Source: Lachnoclostridium sp.
GTDB taxonomy: Bacteria; Bacillota_A; Clostridia; Lachnospirales; Lachnospiraceae
DNA: 8,793 bases
Direction of reading: 5' to 3'
Assembly: GCA_015057755.1 (NCBI GenBank)
Contig: SVDR01000079.1
Span: forward strand, 1-8,793
Below the pieces are notes generated by a model that searched no databases, was not told the DNA's origin, and was given only the letters and a program-made list of their open reading frames with translations. A program made the translations under genes and the position numbers. Position 1 is the first letter of the stretch. Every line of letters starts with the position of its first letter. Positions 1 to 5,723 of this stretch are shown here, one piece after another.

Positions 1-1317
1 AGTCGCAGCACCTGTAACAGCATCACCGCCTGCGAATACGCCTTCTCTGGATGTCTGGCCTGTGCACTCGTCAGCTACGATACATTTGTGTCTGTTGATC
101 TCGAGACCGCCTGTTGTGGAGGAAATAAGCGGGTTCGGGGATGTACCAAGGGACATGATAACAGTATCACAATCAATTGTGTACTCGGAACCTGCGATCT
201 CTACCGGACGTCTTCTTCCGGATGCATCCGGCTCACCAAGTTCCATCTTAATTACGTTCATGCCTTTTACCCAGCCCTTTTCATCAACAAGGATCTCTGT
301 CGGGTTTGTAAGAAGGTCAAAGATGATACCCTCTTCTTTTGCATGGTGAACTTCTTCCACACGTGCCGGAAGCTCAGCTTCACTTCTTCTGTAAACGATA
401 TGAACCTCTGCGCCGAGACGAAGAGCTGTTCTTGCAGCGTCCATAGCAACGTTACCGCCGCCTACTACTACAACTTTCTGGCTCTTAACGATCGGTGTGT
501 CATAATCTTCACGGAATGCCTTCATCAGGTTGCTTCTTGTCAGGTACTCGTTCGCGGAGAATACGCCGTTTGCGTTCTCGCCCGGGATACCCATGAACTT
601 CGGAAGACCTGCACCGGAACCGATGAAGATTGCCTCAAAACCTTCTTCGTCCATTAACTCGTCAACGGTTACAGATTTACCAATGATAACGTTTGTCTCG
701 ATCTTAACGCCGAGCTTACGTACGTTTTCAATCTCCGGCTGTACAACTTTCTGCTTCGGAAGACGGAACTCCGGAATACCGTATGTAAGTACTCCGCCCG
801 GCTCATGAAGAGCTTCGAAAATTGTTACATCATAGCCAAGTTTAGCAAGGTCGCCTGCACATGTAAGACCTGCAGGACCGGAACCGATCACAGCAACCTT
901 CTTGCCAAGCTTCTCTTCTGCTGCCTTCGGAACGAATCCGTTCTCTCTGGACCAGTCAGCAACGAAACGCTCTAACTTACCGATGGAGATCGCCTCGCCT
1001 TTGATGCCGCGGATACATTTACCTTCACACTGGCTCTCCTGCGGACATACACGGCCGCAAACAGCCGGAAGTGCGGAAGATTTTGCGATAATGTTTGCAG
1101 CCTCTTCGTAATTATTTTCTTTAATTGCGCCAATGAATCCCGGAATATTGATCTTAACCGGACATCCCTCTACGCACTTTGCATTTTTACAACCTAAGCA
1201 GCGGCCAGCTTCAGCAACTGCTTCTTCTTCATTATAACCATAACAAACTTCTTCGAAGTTTGTAGCACGAACCTTCGGATCCTGCTCTCTAACCGGTACT
1301 TTCTTCATTACGTCCAT
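1..1317 (-). CDS. nfnB: NfnB/NfnL, large subunit of NADH-dependent ferredoxin:NADP oxidoreductase (GltA/GltD-like), 3' end cut by window edge
   Basis: This is the large flavoprotein subunit of the electron-bifurcating NfnAB complex, which makes NADPH from NADH plus reduced ferredoxin in the cytoplasm. Automatic pipelines often call it NADPH-dependent glutamate synthase (gltA). My translation gives 439 residues from an ATG preceded by GGAGGT at 6 nt. Eight N-terminal cysteines (40, 43, 48, 52, 87, 91, 97, 101) can ligate two [4Fe-4S] clusters, and E94 lies in the CPQE motif of this family. A first dinucleotide-binding motif, IGSGPAGL, is at 144-151 (FAD). A second, GGGNVAMDAA, is at 286-295 (NADP(H)). 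The C-terminal FAD motif GVFAGGDAVTGAAT reaches the window edge, so only a short tail, about 25 residues by family length, is missing. The nfnA gene lies directly upstream with a 15-nt gap. That pairing, and the absence of a glutamate synthase large subunit here, favours NfnB over a true GltD. Confidence 0.9.
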   Translation of the reverse strand, partial: MDVMKKVPVREQDPKVRATNFEEVCYGYNEEEAVAEAGRCLGCKNAKCVEGCPVKINIPGFIGAIKENNYEEAANIIAKSSALPAVCGRVCPQESQCEGKCIRGIKGEAISIGKLERFVADWSRENGFVPKAAEEKLGKKVAVIGSGPAGLTCAGDLAKLGYDVTIFEALHEPGGVLTYGIPEFRLPKQKVVQPEIENVRKLGVKIETNVIIGKSVTVDELMDEEGFEAIFIGSGAGLPKFMGIPGENANGVFSANEYLTRSNLMKAFREDYDTPIVKSQKVVVVGGGNVAMDAARTALRLGAEVHIVYRRSEAELPARVEEVHHAKEEGIIFDLLTNPTEILVDEKGWVKGMNVIKMELGEPDASGRRRPVEIAGSEYTIDCDTVIMSLGTSPNPLISSTTGGLEINRHKCIVADECTGQTSREGVFAGGDAVTGAAT

Positions 1318-1332
1318 GTTGATACCTCCAAA

Positions 1333-2217
1333 TTAATCGTTGCAGTTGCCGCATCCGCCGTGGTGAGTGTCGCCCTCACGAAGCTTTAAGATCGCACGGC
1401 CTTCTTCTGTCTTGTACATCTGCTGACGTTTCATAGCTTCGTCGAAGTTGATGGCATGTCCATCGAACTCCGGACCATCTACGCATGCAAATTTCACTTT
1501 GCCGCCAACGGTTACACGACATGCACCGCACATACCTGTACCGTCTACCATGATCGGGTTCAAGCTTACGATTGTCGGAATCTCCAGTTCTTTTGTGAGG
1601 AGACATACGAATTTCATCATGATCATCGGACCGATTGCTACGCAGACATCGTACTTCTTGCCCTCTTCATTTACAAGGCTCTTGATCACTTCTGTAACCA
1701 TACCTTTTCTTCCGTAGGAACCGTCGTCTGTTGTAACATAGAGATTACCTGCCACAGCCTTCATCTCCTCTTCGAGGATAACAAGGTCTTTTGTCTTTGC
1801 ACCAACGATAACATCAGCATCAATGCCGTGCTCATGGAGCCACTTCACCTGCGGATAAACCGGAGCTGTACCAACACCGCCTGCTACAAACAGCATCTTT
1901 TTATTCTTTAAGGACTCGATATCCTCATGTACGAACTCAGACGGATTTCCTAACGGACCTACAAAATCCTGGAATGCATCGCCTGCTTTTAAACTTGTCA
2001 TACGCTCAGTGGATGCTCCAACCGGCTGGAATACGATTGTAACAGTACCTTCCTCTCTGTCATAATCACAGATTGTAAGCGGGATTCTCTCACCAACTTC
2101 ATCGATCTTTACGATGATGAACTCGCCCGGCTGACAGTTTTTTGCAACTCGCGGAGCTTTTACTACCATCAGGTAGATATTCGCAGCTAATTTTTCTGCC
2201 TTTAAAATCGGATACAT
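1333..2217 (-). CDS. nfnA: NfnA/NfnS, small FAD and [2Fe-2S] subunit of NADH-dependent ferredoxin:NADP oxidoreductase
   Basis: This 294-residue protein belongs to the ferredoxin-NADP reductase/dihydroorotate dehydrogenase electron-transfer subunit family (often annotated sulfide dehydrogenase or PyrK-like). In NfnAB it binds NAD(H) and passes electrons to NfnB. The FAD-binding motif RIPLTICD is at 44-51 and the NAD-binding loop GGVGTAPVYP at 113-122. A ferredoxin-like cluster region follows: D225, C230, C233 and C245, which fits the Asp plus three Cys [2Fe-2S] site known for this family. The tail carries HHGGCGNC (285-292), a possible extra metal or redox site. The start is supported by AGGAGGTT a few bases upstream. 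The stop lies 15 nt before nfnB, so the two are co-transcribed. PyrK is a less likely alternative because no pyrD is adjacent and an NfnB partner is. Confidence 0.9.
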   Translation of the reverse strand: MYPILKAEKLAANIYLMVVKAPRVAKNCQPGEFIIVKIDEVGERIPLTICDYDREEGTVTIVFQPVGASTERMTSLKAGDAFQDFVGPLGNPSEFVHEDIESLKNKKMLFVAGGVGTAPVYPQVKWLHEHGIDADVIVGAKTKDLVILEEEMKAVAGNLYVTTDDGSYGRKGMVTEVIKSLVNEEGKKYDVCVAIGPMIMMKFVCLLTKELEIPTIVSLNPIMVDGTGMCGACRVTVGGKVKFACVDGPEFDGHAINFDEAMKRQQMYKTEEGRAILKLREGDTHHGGCGNCND

Positions 2218-2276
2218 AATAATTAACCTCCTGTATCAATGAACTCTATCCTAAGTAATTCATTTCATTACCTTTA

Positions 2277-2305
2277 AGTTTATCACTTATCAATATTCTT
2301 AGCAA
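2277..2305 (-). promoter_or_regulatory. candidate sigma-A promoter for nfnAB
   Basis: Read on the minus strand, TTGCTA (2300-2305) and TAAACT (2277-2282) are separated by 17 bp, each matching the sigma-A consensus at 4 of 6 positions. The site sits about 60 bp upstream of the nfnA start in an AT-rich gap after folA. No clear hairpin terminator separates folA from nfnA, so read-through from folA is also possible. Confidence 0.35.
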
Positions 2306-2334
2306 GAAAAATGTAAGATTTATCCCGTTTTTCT

Positions 2335-2823
2335 TTACTTTCTTTCGTACTGGCGGTATTCATAACATAAATCGAAATACGTCTGCTCATCGCTCACATC
2401 CGTCATCTTCCAGTCCGGATCTTTTTCCAGGTTCGGAAAATGAGTGTCTGCCAGATATTCATAATCGATCCATGTCACGTGTGCCACATCACAATACGGA
2501 AGGAACTGTTTATAAATGGTTTCACCACCGATAATGAACACATTCTCAGACGGGAACTGTTTTAAAAACTCTAATGTTTCCTCAAGGCTGTGAAATACTT
2601 CGCATCCCTTTTTGGTATAAGATTCATTTCTTGTAAGTACCACGTTGGTGCGGCCGTGCAGCGGCTGTCCGCCCGGAAGACTCTCCAGTGTCTTTCTTCC
2701 CATTACGATCACCTTGCCCATAGTCTCATCGCGGAACATCTTCTGATCCGCAGGAATTCTCACGAGGAGATTTCCTTTGTTTCCGATTGCCCAGTTTTTA
2801 TCTACGGCTACGATCAAATTCAT
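2335..2823 (-). CDS. folA: dihydrofolate reductase
   Basis: This enzyme reduces dihydrofolate to tetrahydrofolate with NADPH in the cytoplasm, feeding thymidylate, purine and methionine synthesis. The 162-residue length is standard. Visible family motifs are the N-terminal strand MNLIVAVDKNWAIGNKGNLL, the substrate region IPADQKMF with catalytic acid D26, the NADPH-binding MGRKTLESLP (41-50), GRTNVVLTR (57-65), the IIGGETIYKQFLP loop (97-109) and THFPNL (127-132). The start is chosen at 2823 because GGAGGG lies 6 nt before that ATG. An in-frame ATG at 2841 would put this Shine-Dalgarno inside the gene and add MHGGNE, which the family lacks. The Trp that usually precedes the IPAD/LPAD motif (E. 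coli W22) is Val21 here. No thyA is adjacent in the window; nfnAB lies downstream. Confidence 0.95.
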   Translation of the reverse strand: MNLIVAVDKNWAIGNKGNLLVRIPADQKMFRDETMGKVIVMGRKTLESLPGGQPLHGRTNVVLTRNESYTKKGCEVFHSLEETLEFLKQFPSENVFIIGGETIYKQFLPYCDVAHVTWIDYEYLADTHFPNLEKDPDWKMTDVSDEQTYFDLCYEYRQYERK

Positions 2824-2829
2824 TTCGTT

Positions 2830-2835
2830 CCCTCC
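2830..2835 (-). promoter_or_regulatory. folA ribosome binding site that decides the start
   Basis: GGAGGG on the minus strand lies 6 nt before the ATG at 2823. It falls inside the reading frame that would begin at the upstream ATG (2841), so it argues for the shorter 162-residue protein. Confidence 0.75.
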
Positions 2836-2864
2836 ATGCATTCATTTTCATTTCACTTCTTTTT

Positions 2865-2894
2865 ATTATATCATGATTTTTACATGGTACGCAA
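2865..2894 (-). promoter_or_regulatory. candidate sigma-A promoter for folA
   Basis: On the minus strand a perfect TATAAT (2865-2870) is preceded after 18 bp by TTGCGT (2889-2894). It lies between the terminator hairpin at 2901-2934 and the folA ribosome binding site, giving a leader of roughly 35 nt. This suggests folA is transcribed independently of the upstream membrane regulator gene. Confidence 0.55.
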
Positions 2895-2900
2895 TACGAA

Positions 2901-2934
2901 ATGGCGTTATCGGTGTCCGAACCAATAACGCCAT
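2901..2934 (-). terminator. hairpin terminator after the membrane LuxR regulator gene
   Basis: ATGGCGTTAT (2901-2910) and ATAACGCCAT (2925-2934) form a perfect 10-bp stem. After one mismatch, three further inner pairs (GGT/ACC) close a 6-base loop. It starts 14 bp past the stop codon of the minus-strand regulator. The following T-run on the minus strand is short (ATTTCG), so termination may be imperfect. An A/T-rich flank on the other side would give a better T-tract for plus-strand transcripts, but no plus-strand gene ends here. Confidence 0.6.
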
Positions 2935-2947
2935 ATTTTCACTTTCT

Positions 2948-4483
2948 CTATTCTTTTTCATTCGCCTTCATCTGGTTGACCAACGCAACAACTTCAAGAC
3001 GACTATGTACATTTAACTTACGATAAATCTTCTTGGTATGGTCGTTAACCGTGTGAGCCGAGATGAATAACGCATTTGCAATTTCTTTGTTACTGTAGCC
3101 GCTGGCAATCAGATCAACCACTTCTAACTCTCTTCTGGATAATGCGCCAAGCAGCATACCTTTTGTCTCCTGTTCTTCGTTTTCTTTTGCAGCTTCTGCC
3201 ATCGGGGCAGATCCCTGCTGTTCTTCCTGGTTTTCTGTTTTTTTCGCTTCTTCCTCGATCTCGACACCCAGATTCGGCACAGCCAAATCTTCATTTTCAT
3301 TCGTTGCAATCTCTGCCCTGCGTGCTGCACTTGCCTTGATCTTTCTGCGGAATGCGTAGAGGAAATACGGTTCAATCTGCAAATAAATGATAACCAGGAT
3401 CACCATGATGATCGCATAGGTCAGGTATAACAACATCGGGGTATTTCGGAACACCTCCACCAGGCTGCTCTGCACGAGAACCGCTACGAGAGCCAGACTG
3501 ATGATGATAGAAGGAATATATTTGGATGGGTAAGTCTTCATCAAAACCATACCGTAAAGCGGGATCATCTGACACGAAAAAATACCAAATCCGATCAGTA
3601 CCGCAGACGCATAACCAAGCATCGGAACATACTCTGCCGCAAACATCAATAAATAGCCGACACAGCCTAATCCCATACAGATGGAGAACAGGCGGAACGG
3701 ATGGATGTTGGCTTTCTTATATAAAAGGTAAACTCCCAAGCTGACCAATGCGTCTACCGCATAAGCGATGAACACGCCATGCTGAATCTCACCGGCGATC
3801 GCCGGTCCTGATACTCCCATAAGCGCACTGACAAACACGAGCGTATAGATACCGAATAAAAGCTTTTTCGGTTTCATGATCCCGTCATTCTTTGTCACAT
3901 AGCGAGGAAGTACTTCTTTTCCGGTCGGCATTCGACTGAAAAATACTAACAACATAACGACTGCAATCACGATAAGCACGCGGAACTGCGGAAATGCGAT
4001 CGGAGTAAAATCATTCTGAACCATGGAGATCATCGCCACCGCAACTCCATACGCAACCGTCAGGTGTGTGATCACACTTTTTTCCGAAAAATAGTTGATC
4101 ATAATGAAGGATTCAAAACCAATGATAAAACAGCAGCCGAATACCTGTGCATAGATCAACAGGCGGAGTGCGTCCTCTCCTAATGGAAGAAACAGACCGA
4201 TCGCAGACACCAGAGTAGCCGCCGTCGTGATCCTGCACGCCCAGATCACATACTGAGGGAGCACAGCCATGAACACGATCGCAAACACATACGCGAGCAC
4301 GATCAGGATCGTAACGTTGTCCATATCCATCGGAAGCGGAGTACGTCCGTCAATATTTAATGACGGACCCACGAAATAAATGAAGCCCATCTGCCAAAAA
4401 TTGAACATGCCAAAACAGATCAGCATCCACACCGGATAATCTCTTCGTTTGTTCTGGTTATCTAAAAGAAACGAATAATTCAT
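2948..4483 (-). CDS. membrane-embedded LuxR-type regulator (12-TM MFS-like domain plus C-terminal LuxR helix-turn-helix)
   Basis: This 511-residue protein is a probable one-component membrane-bound transcription regulator. Residues about 18-372 hold some 12 hydrophobic segments in an MFS-like arrangement, for example 57-80, 106-131, 166-183, 290-315 and 350-370. A basic stretch (RRKIK then ARR, 379-389) follows the last helix and suggests the C terminus is cytoplasmic. A Glu-rich flexible linker spans about 391-441. The LuxR/GerE helix-turn-helix begins at LSRRELEVV (448), with NKEIANALFIS and the recognition helix region HTVNDHTKKIYRKL. Proteins of this layout are known, notably in Coriobacteriia, but their ligands are mostly unknown. 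The start is supported by GAGGGGGG about 8 nt upstream. The gene is divergent from a second LuxR-type gene across a 318-bp repeat-rich region, so it may control its own and the divergent promoter. The ligand cannot be read from the sequence. Confidence 0.85.
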   Translation of the reverse strand: MNYSFLLDNQNKRRDYPVWMLICFGMFNFWQMGFIYFVGPSLNIDGRTPLPMDMDNVTILIVLAYVFAIVFMAVLPQYVIWACRITTAATLVSAIGLFLPLGEDALRLLIYAQVFGCCFIIGFESFIMINYFSEKSVITHLTVAYGVAVAMISMVQNDFTPIAFPQFRVLIVIAVVMLLVFFSRMPTGKEVLPRYVTKNDGIMKPKKLLFGIYTLVFVSALMGVSGPAIAGEIQHGVFIAYAVDALVSLGVYLLYKKANIHPFRLFSICMGLGCVGYLLMFAAEYVPMLGYASAVLIGFGIFSCQMIPLYGMVLMKTYPSKYIPSIIISLALVAVLVQSSLVEVFRNTPMLLYLTYAIIMVILVIIYLQIEPYFLYAFRRKIKASAARRAEIATNENEDLAVPNLGVEIEEEAKKTENQEEQQGSAPMAEAAKENEEQETKGMLLGALSRRELEVVDLIASGYSNKEIANALFISAHTVNDHTKKIYRKLNVHSRLEVVALVNQMKANEKE

Positions 4484-4490
4484 ATATTGC

Positions 4491-4576
4491 CCCCCTCAAC
4501 TTGGGGTATTCCCCTTATTTTTAGTATTTTATCTGCCTTTCAGGGTAGTTTTCCTGAAAAACCCCTTAATCAAGGG
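4491..4576. repeat. cluster of short inverted and direct repeats in the leader of the membrane LuxR gene
   Basis: This block holds GGGGTATTCCCC (4503-4514); TTTCAGG with its inverse CCTGAAA (4538-4544 and 4553-4559, 8-base loop); CCCTT-AATC-AAGGG (4563-4576); and a direct repeat CCCCTTA (4511-4517 and 4562-4568). CCCC and GGGG runs at 4491-4506 can pair in alternative ways. All of it lies upstream of the membrane regulator's start, so it could be operator DNA or leader RNA structure. No known riboswitch class is recognised. Confidence 0.45.
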
Positions 4577-4577
4577 A

Positions 4578-4606
4578 TATTCATATAAATAGTATTTTTC
4601 TATAAT
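4578..4606 (+). promoter_or_regulatory. weak candidate promoter for the solitary LuxR/zinc-ribbon operon
   Basis: A perfect TATAAT lies at 4601-4606, but the hexamer 17 bp upstream (TATTCA, 4578-4583) is a poor -35, which would fit an activator-dependent promoter. If used, the leader would be about 190 nt and would include the hairpin at 4731-4745. The rest of 4607-4719 is AT-rich, and I see no better sigma-A pair in it. Confidence 0.3.
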
Positions 4607-4719
4607 TAAGCCATAAAAGACAGAAAAGAAAATACGTTGTCACATTATTTTTGAAACTTCTATCTATTTTACCACACTTTCAACGTGTTTTCAATCTTCT
4701 CCGGTGCAAATGGCAAGAA

Positions 4720-4747
4720 CTACCATTTCAGGTAGGGAACCTACCAT
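4720..4747. promoter_or_regulatory. candidate operator or leader hairpin: CTACCAT direct repeat around GGTAGG
   Basis: CTACCAT occurs at 4720-4726 and again at 4741-4747, exactly 21 bp apart (two helical turns), with the inverse GGTAGG at 4731-4736 between them. GGTAGG-GAA-CCTACC (4731-4745) is also a perfect 6-bp hairpin with a 3-base loop. It lies about 55-80 bp before the solitary LuxR gene start. It could be a dimer-binding operator for a LuxR-type protein, or a structured leader. Confidence 0.45.
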
Positions 4748-4801
4748 GATCGGACATTTTCTACAAATCATACGTTACTACTTAATGAAAGGGGGCCGGA
4801 A

Positions 4802-5080
4802 ATGAACGTGGAAAAAGACAACAGGCTGAGTTTTTTTGAATATATGGAGCTTGCAAAGCAGGAGCTTTTATCCCTTCAAACCACACACCCGGAACTTAAG
4901 AAACTTTCAGCCCGGGAACTGGAGGTTTTCTCACAGCTCCTGACAGACAAGACTCAGGATCAGATTGCCAAGGAACTTTTCATTACCAACTCTTCTGTCC
5001 ATTTTCATTGTAAAAATATTTACAAAAAACTGGGCGTTTCCAGCCGAAAGCAGATTCTGATCAAATACAAAGATTTGTAG
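4802..5080 (+). CDS. solitary LuxR/GerE-type helix-turn-helix DNA-binding protein
   Basis: This 92-residue protein is little more than a LuxR-type DNA-binding domain. LSARELEVF (36-44) opens the domain, followed by QDQIAKELFITNSSV (52-66), the recognition helix region HFHCKNIYKKL (67-77) and GVSSRKQILIKY. Residues 1-33 form a short, charged helical extension with no receiver, PAS or autoinducer domain, so any signal must come through partner proteins, abundance or the extension. The start has an AAAGGGGG Shine-Dalgarno 6-7 nt upstream. It is first in the plus-strand gene string, 36 nt before the double zinc-ribbon gene and with no terminator between, so it probably regulates its own operon. 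The loop between the first helices (LLTDKTQDQ) lacks the common Gly of the family. DNA-binding role is confident; target is inferred. Confidence 0.85.
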   Translation: MNVEKDNRLSFFEYMELAKQELLSLQTTHPELKKLSARELEVFSQLLTDKTQDQIAKELFITNSSVHFHCKNIYKKLGVSSRKQILIKYKDL

Positions 5081-5116
5081 GCAAACAAAATTACAATTTC
5101 CAAGGAGGATTATTTT

Positions 5117-5677
5117 ATGGCATTTTTTGACAAATTAAGCACATTCGCACAGAACCTGACAGACAAGGCAAACGACACAATCGAAACAGGAAAGCTGAAC
5201 TCCAAAGTGAACAGCGAGAAAAATCTGGCCGGTGAGGAATTAAAGAAGATCGGTACATATTATTATGAAAAATTTGCAAACGGAGAAGAAATGGATCCGG
5301 CTATCACAGAGTTCCTGAATGCTGCAAAGGCGCACTACGATGCGGCTGCAGAGGCACAGGCTGAGATCGACAAGATTCGAGAGGAAAATGAAGCTGCAAA
5401 AGCAGCTGCAGAAGCTGAACGTGCTGCCGCTCAGGCTGCTGCACAGGCTGCCGCTGCTACACCGGTTCCGACTGCCGAACCGACTCCGGCTGCTCCGGAA
5501 GGAATCATTTGCCCGAGCTGCGGTGCGGTCAATTCCGGAAACACCAAGTTCTGTGGTGAATGTGGTACAAAATTAGAGATTCCGCAGGCTCCGGTTCCGA
5601 AGATCTGCTCCGGCTGCGGCGCAGAAATTGCTCCGGGACTGAAATTCTGTGGCGAGTGCGGCACACGTGTTGAATAA
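5117..5677 (+). CDS. coiled-coil protein with two C-terminal zinc ribbons
   Basis: This 186-residue protein has no signal peptide or membrane segment and should be cytoplasmic or peripheral. Residues 1-70 (MAFFDKLSTF then a helical KLNSKVNSEKNLAGEELKKIG region) form a conserved-looking N-terminal module that I recall from zinc-ribbon proteins of Lachnospiraceae relatives. Residues about 71-112 are an Ala/Glu-rich helix, probably coiled coil. A Pro/Ala linker (113-129) follows. Two treble-cysteine-pair ribbons end the protein: C132, C135, C146, C149 and C164, C167, C178, C181, both CX2C-X10-CX2C, suited to structural Zn binding. The start is backed by AAGGAGG at 5102-5108. The next gene, a membrane protein with the same ribbon, lies 46 nt downstream. 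Biochemical function is not known to me; a scaffold or partner-binding role is inferred. Confidence 0.85.
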   Translation: MAFFDKLSTFAQNLTDKANDTIETGKLNSKVNSEKNLAGEELKKIGTYYYEKFANGEEMDPAITEFLNAAKAHYDAAAEAQAEIDKIREENEAAKAAAEAERAAAQAAAQAAAATPVPTAEPTPAAPEGIICPSCGAVNSGNTKFCGECGTKLEIPQAPVPKICSGCGAEIAPGLKFCGECGTRVE

Positions 5678-5723
5678 ATTGCATCGAATTGAACCATTTA
5701 AATAGAAGAAAGGAGATTTTCTT

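Noticed and set aside
88..657. 189-codon open frame on the plus strand
   Set aside because: It lies fully antisense to nfnB, whose protein motifs (FAD and NADP loops, FeS cysteines) are clear. The translated product is Cys-rich nonsense without a ribosome binding site.
1456..1911. 151-codon plus-strand open frame
   Set aside because: Antisense shadow of nfnA, no recognisable domain and no supporting start signal.
1333..2217. PyrK, electron-transfer subunit of dihydroorotate dehydrogenase
   Set aside because: Same superfamily, but the adjacent gene is the NfnB-type large subunit and no pyrD is in the window.
2948..4483. MFS transporter as the primary call
   Set aside because: The membrane part has MFS-like layout, but the C-terminal LuxR helix-turn-helix is clear and the composite is a known regulator architecture, so it is called a regulator.
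4634..4686. Inverted ACGTTG/CAACGT and TTGAAA/TTTCAA pairs in the intergenic region
   Set aside because: Six-base matches at wide spacing in AT-rich DNA are expected by chance; unlike the CTACC cluster they show no regular spacing.
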